Positions 40,271 to 53,479 of a stretch of 64,000 nucleotides of DNA are shown here, piece by piece (position 1 is the stretch's first letter; every line of letters starts with the position of its first letter). The notes beneath the pieces are model-generated. The model was not told where the DNA came from. It worked only from the letters and a program-made list of their open reading frames with translations, and made no database searches. The DNA is from Bugula neritina (taxonomy: Eukaryota; Bryozoa; Gymnolaemata; Cheilostomatida; Bugulidae). The translations under genes were made by a program, and so were the position numbers. The stretch is from NCBI GenBank assembly GCA_964035545.1, contig OZ037771.1:3957128-4021127 (forward strand), in the 5' to 3' direction.

Positions 40271-41082
40271 AGTGTAGAAACAGCAACTTTTTGTAATATT
40301 TATAAATTTACAAATTATAAAAGCAAATTTGCTTTCGTAGTTAATAAATATTCACATCACCTAATTTTTGACCTTGACTGCAGATAAGATGCAGTGTGTG
40401 TTTTAATCTGGAATTACTGACCAAGAGTATAGTATTGTGTGTTTAGTCTTCAAGAAGAGTCATATTGTAAACCCCAAGCACACTATACTCAGTTTTATCG
40501 GCAGTTAGAGTACAGCTAGCGACTTACCAAAACTTCAATTCCGAGTAAATTGAGCTCCTTTTCCCTTCTAGTTTGCCGTTATGAATAACAGATATGGACC
40601 TGATTTGATATATGTAAACAGCAGCCAGATGAAAGAAGTAACAGCAACTTTTAAGAACAAACTTTTCACGTGAAGTGGTGAAAAATGAATGAATAGGTCT
40701 CACAAAGGCGCGCACAATAACAAATATTATACACAACAACTGACATTGCTATGGTCCATTTGCGTGGTATACGCCTCAATGTTCATTCAACCGTAAATTA
40801 CCCACAATTCGCTTAGGTGTTTCAGTTATGTTGACAAACTTTTACAGTAAGCTTCTAAAATTTTGTTAAAACAATCACGCATTGGTGAGAAATTACGGTA
40901 CTCACTGTGCAAACTGGGTTAATTCGATAATATGGTAAACAGAATATTTTGCAAACTAGATTACTAACAGTAATTACAGGTTGTTGCAATATACGAGTAG
41001 TTTGTCAACTTTTTTAACAAGAGTGCTATTTCTAGCATTGGTAAATTTATTTTTATATCTTGAAGCCTCTAATATTCATTGT

Positions 41083-41284
41083 GAAATAAACAAGCAGTCC
41101 GACCTATAAAATAACTCCATCCCCGTGAGAACCGAGTTTTTAGGGTGGCTAAGAGCTGAGCCCGTCCTCATGCCTGACAATATGGTTTTAGGGATTTCCC
41201 TCTGGTACAGAAGCAACCATTGTTGAAACCCACAGCTTTTGTCAGTGTCACACCAATGCTGCTCCTTGGCCACCCCAACTTATG
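41083..41284 (-). mobile_element. possible degenerate tRNA-headed SINE
   Basis: A GC-richer island of about 200 bp in AT-rich DNA. On the minus strand it begins GGGGTGGCCAAGGAGCAGCA, like the start of a Leu/Ser-type tRNA, with an A-box-like TGGCCAAGGAG and a weak B-box-like GGGTTTCAAC. No clear target duplication is visible. This could equally be another dispersed repeat. Confidence 0.35.
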
Positions 41285-44200
41285 AAATGTTTAAATTAGA
41301 TGTAACACAATTCAAGAGTTATAGCGGGATCAAGGTTTACTATACATACATATACATATTTCATCCTATTAACGGAGAGAAAAACTCATAAGTTGGTAGT
41401 TGTCTAGCTGAGGCATAAACTGAAGACAACAGATTGCTAAAGCCTTTCACCCAGCATCTGCCATTGAAAGTTCAAACTTTCTATCCCCACAGGTGTAACT
41501 AGAGTAGGAGGAAGGCTTTTGTTGTCTAATATTTTCTGTATTTTATTTGTGCAGTTTATCATTTATAAGCAATTTGAAATGCACTAGCTATAGCATACAG
41601 GCCTACAGGGGTAGAAGGTAGGACTCACTATCTCATGGGAGTCACCTGCACTTGTCTTTCACATGGATTATAATAAAGTATTCATTAAACATTATGAACT
41701 ATTGGCACGCAGCAAAATACTTGCAGTTTTAAACTCATGTATAATGTATCAAGTATATAAGTGTTATACCATATGTTAGCATAATGTATAATATTGCTTA
41801 CAGATACTAGCATAATGCCCATTCTTTATTATCCTACTAAATACTGAATTTAACCTTGACCTCAAAATACAGTATATTTAATGCCTTAAGATTTGATCAT
41901 AAAAACTGGATTTTTGCATATATATAATTTATACAAGGTAGATAACTTATAATTCCTAAGCAATTCACAAAAGAGAATAGTACTGTTTGAAATGCAACAA
42001 ACAGATTATACTTATTAAAAGCAGGCAGCTATTTGTGCAGATAGTGTGCTTGCAATGACAAGAATTAGTAATTGGTATAAAAAGTTTTTTTTAAAACATT
42101 TCTTCGATTTAGAATAAAGCTTATTGTGATCTTTATATCATTTAAATTCCATTATTTATTGGAGTTTTTGATTAAAATATAAATTGATAAGTTTAATAAT
42201 TCATCTTAGTAGATAAAAGTTACTTGTATTATTTAGTATAATTTCTTGATTATTAACCATATCGGGGCCAAATATTATACTACCAGCATATACATGGAAA
42301 TACAAGTATATGACCTGCATGTCATGTTTTTTTGTTATCACTAATTAATACATATTGTTATGTAGTCATACATAAAGTGTAATGATTTTAATGATACATA
42401 ATCATTATAATATAGAAACGTTAGAGTTGTTGATGATTAGTTGTAAGTAGGTACAGTGAATACAAGCTAATGACTAAACACATTAGACTGTCACTCTTTC
42501 AAATAACTGAACTCTCAATAACACCAGTTTGTAAGGTATACAAATCATTAAAACAATGTGTTAAATTTATGATGGTGGTATTTACTTTAGCTAAAATAAT
42601 TCGTACCTATGATTTGGAAGAGTTTAAATATTACCATCATATACACAATTTTGTTAAAAGAAAATAATAGCTAGTTGGAAGATAGAAAATTCACTTGTGT
42701 GTGAGGTAAAAGCGCAGTAACCTGTGAATGTGGCGTATTATAAATCAATAGATCAATTATCAGTAGCTCTTAACTATTGATAATGATTTACAAATTGTTA
42801 ATTTTTAAAACAGAGGACATGTTATATATGTTAGTATAGACTCTGGGCAGTTTTAAAGGCAATAAGCATGTGGAGGCAACTGAAGAGGCCCAAAAAGCTA
42901 GAAACTCATTTATTTCATTTATTATAAACTATAAACTGTTTTACTGAGCAGAAAAATAGATATCTTTATTGTCATGTAGACAAGTTATGCTGGTTTAGCC
43001 TTCATAGCTGAATTACTAAAACTAGTAGAGCTAGTTAAACCAAGTAGAACAATACAATACCATCATAAGAAAATTATATAGAATGCAAGATTGGTTAAAA
43101 CTTTCAGTTTAGGTTTTTTAAATTAAGTTAGATTCAACATGCACCTCAAAATTTTTATACGTATCTGTATTTCAACGTCTTATTTAAATAAAAACTATGA
43201 AATTCTTACTGTGATGTAATAATGAAAGAAATGTTACTCTTCATGTCAACAATTGACAATAATTTCATATTATCAGGGAAAAGATACTAAGATGTGACCT
43301 AACAGAGCATCTCTGGGGTGAGTAGATGGTGAGTGTATCTCCAGTATCTGTTGCTATAGCAACATAAGCTTGCTATGCTTGCTTATTGCTATAAGCTTCT
43401 GCTTCTGAGAACATAGTCTAAATTTATGCACTATTTACTATTTATATCAAATATTATACCAGAAAATTTACAAATTCAAGTTGCAAAGACTGAATATATC
43501 TGTATTAGCAGTTTCTAACAGTGCTTCCTCCGTATCTCACTAAGCTACGGGGCCGAAAACACAATTTTTAGTAGAATACCAGATTTAACTTTGTTAAGTT
43601 TGGCCATTTATTCCTATGCACACATACATAGGCTACAAAGCAGGGCTCCAAGCCCTTCTTGTGACCTATAGAATGTTGTGAGACATGAAGCCATAAGATA
43701 TAGAGCGAACAACTAGCTGACCTGTTACTTTGTATTCTAATATTATAATAAATGTATTCAATTCAGTAATGCAACAGCTAGCCCATACTTCAACTACAGG
43801 ATGTATGGTAAGTATGGTTTAAGTACAATACCAATCTGTACTATGTACTTAGTGTATGGTATGTTCTGGAAAACACATGTAATAAATAGTTTGACTTTGT
43901 AAGTAGTTACAATACATTTCCACTCAAACAATGACTCACAACATCACAGATAACTACACTACATTGACTTGCGTGTTTTCTCACATATATTAGTGTTAGT
44001 TACTATCTAGTCTATTCAACATTGTAACTACTACTAGCTATATGAAAATTCGCTGATATTTTCATGGTAATTGTTTTACACACGAGTGGAGTAGGTTCCT
44101 AAGTTGTTTATCACAGATGAGTCAAATTTCCTTCCTTTAAAAGCTAATAAAGATGTCGTGGTAGCAGCATGTATTTTTGTGTGGAATTCGCAAACATTAG

Positions 44201-45723
44201 GTCATCTATATTACTTCCAACTTGTGTATCTTTCATAGAAAAAATCGTTGTATGCAGGTCAAGTTTGGTGCTTTAGCACAAACTTGATATAAACAATTAT
44301 TGTAAACACAGTGAACTTACATTTCTATATTCAACTATGGAATAGTAAATACCAGTATACACGTACTGGTTGTTATCCCCTACCATTCTAACTTCTTGGA
44401 AATGACAAGCACAAGAAATAAATTGCAATTGTATTTCAACACGCAATACTTATAATTTTAATCTCTGAATGTTTTGGTGGTAAGAAGAAACACTAAAAAT
44501 GATGCACAAAAGAAGTGTAAATAATAATCAAATGATTATGCTGAAAATGATAAATTACCAAGTTACAGCACTATTAATTTATGCTAATAAGTAATTCGCT
44601 TTTCTAAGAAGTCATTTGCTATGACCGCATAACAATATTATTGTAAGTCTTAAATTTTCCTAGAACTTGATTTCAACTATAAATAATATAACATTAAGTT
44701 AGATTTTCTGATACAAGGACAGTGTGGTTATAACACCACTGTAACACGTGCACATAAAATATCTTTCTAGTCTACTAGTAGTTTTAACCAAGAAGTTAAG
44801 TGGTAAAGCAATTCTGTTGAGATAGTGAGCATATGGTAAATATAGCTTGTAATTACGTGGTTGTCTTGTCCATATATCCAGAAACAAATATTACGTGATA
44901 GATACAGGATAATAGTTTTGCAACACAATATGGCCAGTGATTTATCCCATAAACAACTATTTGTGTAGTTACGTGTCATTCCATTTTTCAAGATAAACAG
45001 CTTGTATACACTGCACGTGAGCACAACCCTTCGGTTCACATGTATACCAATCTGCTTGTTGAAAATTGTAGTTTTGTTTAATTTGTGGCAATTATTTCAA
45101 CAGCAGTCAGAAAAAATAGTGAGTCTAATTTAAGAGACTAAAGTGAAGAATTGTCTTTTTCCCACAAGAAAAACACTCAACCATATCCATTAAACAAATA
45201 TAAAAAAACTTTACTTTTAAAATAAGTGCTGGTTATAGTAAAGCAAATTTTTAAGTAAAATTAATAGATGCTATCAAAATAATATATTTCATTTTATGTA
45301 ATTAATCACTCAATCTAGATATTTAATATTCTGATAGCCTCTTTTTATTCCTCCTGTTGCAAAGAGTAACCAGTTACTAAAATTTTGTAGAGTAAAACTC
45401 TGTGATTATGAGTTACTATAAGAAGTATTTTCATCTCTCCTATGACATCTCGCCTCGAGCTACCACTCCCTCTGGTGAATAACAAACATATCTTAATTAA
45501 TTCCACCAGCATGTAACAGAGTATGTCACACTATTCAAAAATAACTTCACTTTCAGCAGTCAACACTATATGTACTGTATAATTGTTGTAAATTATGCAC
45601 GCAATTAACATGTTGCAATAATTCTAGTCTTTAAACTATTTGGCCAACGATGGTGTAAGCTGCGAGCATTTGTAATACTACCAACACCCACGCAAGTTTT
45701 TAATGGTAATTTTATTATTTTAG

Positions 45724-48700
45724 ATGTCACTCAGCCAACGGAACAGGAAGTTGACGTGAAAGCACCGGCATGTTGCTCTCTTATGAGTGAAACAAATGAA
45801 AGAGCTTTGGCTAAAAGTCAAGAACTGCTGTTAGAGAAAGAGAACGAAAGGGAAAAGGTTAGAGATGTGGATCCCACACAATGTTTTGAAAGTCCAAAAT
45901 CTACTTCTGTTGAAGAGGGATTTTCCTTTTCAGCCGATTTACAAATGGCTTTACAATCTTCAATGGAAGTGTGGATCCCAAAAGCCAATTCGGAGAAAGT
46001 AGAGTTGAATGACAAAAATCTTTTACATCAACCAAAACATTCAATTTCAGATTTAAAGCAAATGCCAGCTATTGATGAAGATCATCTGGCTAGAGAAGTC
46101 TTAGATATAGATTTCCTTGATCATACCTCATACAGTAAAAATTTGAGTGTCAATATGAAATGTGAAGCAAAACTACCATCAAGAAAAAATGAAACAATTT
46201 CAGAGTGTAAACAGGTGAATATAAAAGGCCTTGGGTTCAAAGGCACCCAGAATGAGAAGACAACTTTCTTAACATGTGAAGGTCCTGAAAATAGTCCTGG
46301 AGTTCACAACAAAGAAATAAACTGGATTGTGTTTAAAACGCCACCTGAGTTTAACCAAATAAATATTTTAAAACGACCAAAAAATAGAAAACCAGGCTCT
46401 CCAATGGTAGGTGGTAATGAAAATTAGTCATTCAAATAATATATATTTAGTCAAAAGCTCTACATCCTGTTCCTTTTTATACTTTTTGTTTAAAATACAG
46501 AAACCATGCATTTCACAACTTATCACATTGAGTCAACGCACTGATTTAGCATTTTACAAGTTCAAGAGTAACACCTGGTTAAATTTAGCAACAGCCAGTT
46601 GTGAATTGAAGTCAATCAACACTTCAGAAAACCTCAAACAATTCCTGACAAACTGGAATAGTTTTTCACTTGACACTCATCACCATCAATGGAGATTATT
46701 AGCTTAAAGTTGCAGAATATATAGAATTATGATAGCTGTACATTAGAGTAATAAGTGTGTAATGAGCAATAGATTAGGTGTTACTGTTGTGCAATTATAC
46801 CTGATGAATAATTCTATCAAAATATGGAAAGCAATACTTGCAATGAAATGTTGCAAAATTGTTACTCATATAGTGATCAATATAGTGTAGGCTAAACTAA
46901 TAGTAAAATTAGTTGTAATGAATATTACAGAGAAGGTCAAAGTCTCATGAAAAACTTTTGATCCAACCACAATTATTAGATGAAGAACCTCAAGATTTCC
47001 ATTCTAAACAACAAATAGAACAGACAACTCCCAATAGCCTTGCTGAATCCTCATTGCCCAAAGAGTGTGTTATAAAAGAGAAACAATGTTACAAGACCGC
47101 AAGGAGCTCTAAATCTACTGACATGTCTCCTAATTTATCTGAACATGTTTCAGGAAAAAGGTTATCATCTTTACAACAAACAATCATGTCAGATGCAGCA
47201 ATGTCAGGAGGTGAAAAATCCTTAACTGAACCAGATTGTTTACCATCAGAATTATGTATTTCATCTGTACCATTATGCGCTGCTGAGACTGCTTGTACCA
47301 CTAGCGTCTTACACAGCAGTGTCAGCCACACGTCTTATGATGACGTTAATGCTCAAACATCAAACAGTGTCTCTACCAGATTTATGACGTCCTCAAAACT
47401 AACTACTGGTTCAAGCAGATCTATGAGTACCGAATCAAATGAATTGCCCTTTACAAACAGTTCACTGAATAAATCTAGTAAACCATCACGTGCTCCAAGA
47501 AATGAAGATACTTATAGAAATAGTGGCAGCTCAATGAAGGTAAACTTTGAATTCAGCTGGAAATAGCTCAAGCTTTTAACTTTTAGAGAAAACAGGCACA
47601 TTATATATAAAGCGTGTCAAAGGAAGTCTAGTGGAACATTGAGCAACATCTGCATATATTTTTTAACTTTTTGCATATAAATTTGAAAATACTCAATTTA
47701 TTTGAGAAAAAAAGTTTCATCCTGGTGTAGTAAATAGCACATTATAGTTATGGTTAGTTTTATAGTATACTACAGTATACTAAAGCATACCATAGTATAC
47801 TATCAATTACTACTATTGCACAAAAGTTGCCTTATGTCAATTTTTATATATCAAATGACTTTTGTTTATAATAATAAATGATGTAGATAAGACGAAAGAA
47901 AACAAGCAGTAATACAACAAGACTTAGTACAACTACTCTAGAATCTACAGCCCATGACTCAAAATACTTGCTCAGAAAAGGTAAGCAAGATGGCAGTAGA
48001 CAGACCTCTAAGTCATACTTTACACACTGAACTTGTATCAGTGTAGCTAAAATGCGTCATATATTATTAGATGAATAGTATTACAGAAATTATTGAGCGG
48101 CTATTTTTATTTTGAGCAATTTTCAGCCAATAAGAAAGATCAAAGTCTAAACTCTAGCCTTAGAAAGCAGAATCAAGCTAGCAGCCAAATCAAACAGGAA
48201 ATGCTTTTTGATGTGGAGAGATTTGATATGATACTAGAACATATATATCCATCAAAAAACACGCTGGACAGCAATTTACTGAGTAAGGAGTTACTTTCCC
48301 CTGATCAACTTAGCAAACTGCAGAATAAACCCCCAATGTAAGTTAGTTGCATCAGTTCGAAATTAAAACACCTAAAATTATATGTTATGTTGTCTATGTG
48401 CCTATAATATAATAATACTAAATGCATGATGTACCTTAGCAAAAGACCTAGTAGGGTTGTTATAAGTGCAATCTGTTGTAATTTTGCTGTTTTGAGCTAA
48501 CTAGATATATAATAAATTCATGAGTATAACATGTATTATATTTTTGACACTCATCTATGATGTAATCATTATTTTATTCTGCTATTGTCATACGTATTAA
48601 AAATTTATAATTTCACTAATTAGTATTGCTCATGTAGTCATCCTTAAAACAGAGTTTAAAGAAGTACTTTTTAAAAATTCTTTTAGACGCAATGGCAAAA

Positions 48701-51700
48701 GTGTAGAAAATCTTTTGTTTGGTGGATTATACAAAATCTTATCTGTTATATTGATTTATGACATGTTTAAATTATTCTAGAATTACATACATAGATAAAG
48801 AAAGTGCCATTAGACAATCGAGTCACTTATACAATGAGCTGTTATCACTCAAGTCTACTATACCAGGGGACATAACTCTACCACTACATATCCCATACAT
48901 ACCATCTCATCAAATTAGCTATGTCACTAATGACACGGGGCATTATATTGATATAGGTAGGTCAGTGAGTATCTTGGTAATAATAGCTATGTGCTGATTC
49001 ACAAAGGTCAAGGTGAAACACGGCTTTAGACCAGAGTGTGTTGAAAGCTCTAAACAATGCGTTTTAATCCTGAACTCATTTGCAATAAGCTTATATCTAA
49101 ATATTTAGAAATTTGATAGTCTTACATGCCTATAAACATGGTACCAATCATCAGATTCATAAATACAAGTGATAAAGCATGACCTAAGATGGCATACAAC
49201 CCTGTTTAGACTTAGATTGTATTCAACATGGAAACAGAAAAATTCAGTATAATTATGTTGAAGGATATAATTATATATGGAAGATATGGTCATTGAGGTC
49301 AAAGGTCATAGTGTGCCTTTGAGTGTTGATCAACTTTAAATTGTTTAACTGAAGCTGTTAATTTTATTAAAAACAGCAGATCAACTTCGAATGAATACAG
49401 GTTAGTTTAGAAGACTATAATATGCTTCTTGCCTCTAGAGTCTAGACTAACTGAGTAAAAGATGCTATAAGTCAAAGAAAAACCAAGTAACAATTTAATA
49501 TCAACAGCACAAGATCTACTAGTTACATTTACTTGTACCTACTAGTACGATGTATCATCAACACCCAGCATATATTAGCTTAGCATAGCAGATATTTGTG
49601 TTACAAAAAAACTGTTCACTGATTCAAACTTGTAAGAAACAGCGGCGATGACCTCGATGACGTAGGTTATGACCTCGGTCATAGCTGTTTTTATGTCACA
49701 ATAAAGTGTACAAGCATTTGCTGTTTATTTTCCAGCATTTGATTGGCTACATTGTCTCTAACAACATAAGCCTCTATATGGACATATGAATATTTGAGCA
49801 TAATATGATGCCCATTATCTTAGCATTTACGAATACTGTTTAAAGCAAAACTTTCAAGAAATCTAGCAGCATGTAACTCTAGTATTTCTGACACAGAAGT
49901 GACAATTCAACATCTCTTGTAGTGGCACTCACTGATATATCACAGTTTACCATGTTGTTCTCAATCTCCGTGCTGCTTGTAAACCCACATAACATGATTT
50001 ACTAAGATATTGGGCTCTCAACTCGACTTAGCCTATGATTTGTGCCAACAATTAAACGAAGGAAAGAGCCTACAATTTGTGACTGACCAATAGATATAAT
50101 AGATAGATAGATCTTAATACACCAGCTTTATATCTTGTCCCGTGTAGAGATACAAGGAGCACTTATTTTGAACTCCTAAATCAGAAAAACTTTCTCTGTA
50201 CTTTATTATCACTACCTGATAGCTTACCTAAAAGTTCGCCCTTTCTCTCTCCTTACAACCACTTGCTCTACCGTAGAAACAGTTCTTCTAGTCACTCAAC
50301 ATATCCTTTTAAATGCCGCACTCAACTTTTAAGATATCTTAATGCTAGCATAAAGTCAAGTGAAATTAATTTATTGCACTTGAAGCTGCATCACTACAAG
50401 TTATAATGGCATGTGCTTGATGAGCAATACGTTGGCTTGCTGTTAGTAACCTGGGAATAGAAGCACAACAAGTATAACTTACACATGTAGAGTTTATACC
50501 ATGTGCTTAATAAAGGACATTGCAATTTAGCACAGTGATAGAACTATATTATGAACTTGAAACCATTAATTTTAACCATCTAGTCAGAGTTTTTATTGAG
50601 TACCAGCACTGAATGTTTCAACTATTGCTAAACAAATGTGAAAATAAGATAAAATTGAAACAGTTATGTAAGAGACGTCCAATGCCAAGCAATGACTTGC
50701 ATTTGCAAATGCAAATAGGTTTAACTGTTTTTTTACATGAAATGCAGTACATGCAAAGGTGAGTGAGTAAGAATGGTGTAGGTGACAACACTAAAATTAC
50801 CATCTGCTGCAGATAGTTTACATTTTTAATAAAATATCATTTTAAAATAAACTCCCCAGCAAGTAAATTAAAATGTATTCATTTTAAAGTTTAAGGGTTA
50901 GTTTTGTACAGGATGCTAAAATATTTCTAAATTTTCTCGTTTTTTATTATCAGAGTTTTGCATCATTCGGTTGGTTACATGCAGCACATGTTTTTATTTA
51001 TGTTAGGGTGGAGTCGGCGAAGCAGAGTGTATCTGGGTCTAATTCATTCCACCAATGAACACGTAGCTATCAAAATAAAAGAGAAAAGCCGAGCTGTGAA
51101 TGAAGCGAGAATATTAGTTCTACTAAACGAGCAGGCAAACATCCCGGTGTTCCATGGGCTACTAGTAATGTCCGAGAGTCATCTACTGGGAGTTGTGTGC
51201 GAGCTAATAGCAGATGGGAGAAATAGTAGGTTCCTATTACATACACTACACTATTACATATAATTTTGTGCAGTTGAATGACATTCCAAAGAGAGAAAAT
51301 CATACTCTTGCAAATAAACCAGTCAACCTAAAGCCAGAGCTTTATGTAAGTTTTAGCAGTTCCATTAAACTTATCATAGAAATCTCGTTACATCATACGT
51401 TTTCAGAATAATTTGTTTGTAGCCAAAGAGATTCGGTCTAAGGATATAAGAACTTTGCTGAGTTTACATAGAAACAGACGGGTCAAGTCTATAAAGATAA
51501 GCAAGTATCAGTGGATGGATATATGCATTGCCATCAGCAAGGTTGTTGTAGATATCCATGACAACCACATCCTGTCCAATGACATCAGTCAGTACAATTT
51601 CCTACTTCGGTAAATGCACAAAAGCAATTCAAAATAATGTGCTATACCACTCAATATTAACATTAGCAAGGTTTATATTCAGGGTATACTAGTAAAGTTA

Positions 51701-52579
51701 TCAAGGCATTAGCTTACGTAAAAATTTAGAACAAATTTGCAGTTTGGATATTGATTTTTGCATTTCACTACACTTATGGCTTCTGAAGCAGTCTTCAAAA
51801 TCATGAGTAAAACACATCATAAAAAAAATTCAATACCTATTAAAGTATTATACCTAACTTGATGAGCCAATCCAGTCACTGCATATTTAGTGCTGCTAAT
51901 ACCATACCTACACCTTGAATGCATTGGTGATTGGCTGACGGTGAAATATTGTTATTTTTTTTCAAAATTATTTTCGTGTGACACTTTAGTTTTAATATGT
52001 GAGAATCAAGTCTTTCTGATTCCCAGTATAAGACAGGTGATGAGTCACATAGCCTTAGCTAAACACAACTTGTTGTAGATTAGAGGGTCAAGGTTGGGTG
52101 CCATATTTAGCTGATGTTTCGTCTGCAGAGAGATTGGTGAACAATACTTTACTGTATGATGAGGAAAAGTGCAGAGGTGTGCAAGAAAAACACAAGTTAG
52201 TAAGTACCTGTAGAATTACATTACACCGAGAGTGAAAATTCCGAATGAAACTTGCTGTGTCACAGTTATAAAGTCATAAGAATGCCGTAACTTCGATTGA
52301 TGTAAAATCTTAATTATCATGTAAATAAAATTTAGACTGAGAGTAGATGAAGAATTGAAAAGCAACAGAACACAGGCTGATGATGTACACAGTTTAGCAA
52401 AAGTCATTTCAGAAGTATACAGAGAAGTTAGGATACCAGGCAATGCTGGTGTGGAGCGGGGCCTTTCAACAGACCCTTCACAAAGACCCACAGCTAGAGA
52501 ACTAATGAACGCGCTTATTTTGCAGAGAAGTCACTTTGGAATCGAGTCGGACAACTCCAATAAAATTATAGAAATATAA
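45724..52579 (+). CDS. protein with a divergent C-terminal protein-kinase domain, 5' partial
   Basis: Exons: 45724-46406, 46931-47539, 47887-47980, 48127-48337, 48781-48956, 51007-51225, 51274-51345, 51407-51609, 52079-52199, 52336-52579 (TAA stop). The first ~590 residues are Ser/Thr/Lys-rich and look disordered; I do not recognise them. The C-terminal part has the kinase plan: RVYLGLI, VAIKI (the beta-3 Lys), NEARILVLL (helix-C Glu), a catalytic loop HILSNDISQYNFLL with Asp and Asn kept but SND for HRD, a DFG position reading LADV, ADDVHSLAKVI (helix F) and DPSQRPTARELM (helix I). Loss of DFG suggests weak or no catalysis. Phases do not agree at 51225/51274 and 52199/52336, so a small exon or splice site is missed there, or the gene is damaged. 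The start of the protein was not found. Confidence 0.7.
48957..51006 (+). other. 2-kb intron of the kinase-like gene
   Basis: No coding signal is seen. The intron falls inside the Gly-rich loop region of the kinase domain. Confidence 0.45.
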
Positions 52580-53479
52580 GACTACCAGCTATTAGTATGC
52601 TACATTTACAAGCACTATTTACATATATCACCAAGAAGACATTACACTAATTTAGAACAATATCGGAAGTTGAGAAAAATTCGTGCAATGAGGGAGGCAG
52701 CTAAAAAATAAGAATTTCTTTTACGAAAGCAGAAACCTGAAGAAATATGACAGAGACACGAGGCATGTTTGGGCTAGAAATAATGTTGGGAGGATAATGA
52801 AAGAGCTAGCAGTAAAATACTAAAGTTTAGCATAATTAATAGTGCAATGCTAAAAAACCGATTTTTCAGCCACTAAAGTTCTTTTGCCTGCAAAATTTGT
52901 TACACAAAGTAAAAAATTAATTAGTCTAAAGCTCACAAAGATAACTATGTATACGTTTATTAGAAAATAATGTAAATTTTAAAATTGACTAACAATAAAT
53001 TGCCTAAGCATTCGAAATGTCTATATCAGCTTTAACAAACCTTATTACATCAGGATTTGAAGTTAGCCTGTTTAGACTATGGAACTGCACTCTTAGAAAA
53101 GTAGGATGGGTAGATGGTCACCACCGTCACATATAATAAACAAAACTAGACTTACACAACTACAGAAGTAATACATAGTTGACAGTGGAAGAGTATATTA
53201 TTATACTGTATATATTACATTCAATATAAATTATCAACTTAGGAATAAATTCTCACAAGCAATTACAGCTAAATTTACGTCACAAGCATGCAATGACATG
53301 TAATACGGATAGCAATAGTTCTTAAATCAGCTCCATCACATTAGAAGGGTTAGTTGAGTGTCCCACCCATATTTCTCATTAATTAGTAGTCTAAAGAGTG
53401 GTGAGATGACCTCAGCTAGAGATAACTGTTCTCAATGATAAGCAATAGATATTGCAATGACATCTAAACTATACATATA
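52580..53479. other. tail-to-tail 3' regions of the kinase-like gene and UGGT
   Basis: AATAAA occurs on the plus strand at 53135-53140 and on the minus strand at 52956-52961. If these are the signals used, the two 3'UTRs overlap by roughly 180 bp. No coding exon was seen. Confidence 0.45.

Larger units (their letters stand above)
37137..45723. other. long gene-poor stretch between the GPCR and the kinase-like gene
   Basis: I find no exon with adequate support. It must contain the GPCR promoter and probably the 5' exons of the kinase-like gene. One weak candidate is an ATG at 40828 followed by a donor at 40847 (A|gtaagc), whose phase would join the exon at 45724, but 19 coding bases are not enough to accept it. 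Simple repeats and a possible SINE are listed separately. Confidence 0.5.

Noticed and set aside
39856-40387. Cys/Val-rich and His/Thr-rich open frames
   Set aside because: Artefacts of the TG-rich array; no splice structure or homology.
40828-40846. Possible first coding exon of the kinase-like gene (ATG followed by A|gtaagc)
   Set aside because: The phase fits the exon at 45724, but 19 bases with a 4.9-kb intron and no homology is insufficient support.
43530-43570. tRNA-like string (ccccgtagcttagtgag on the minus strand)
   Set aside because: Only an A-box-like match; no B box at the right distance and no cloverleaf.
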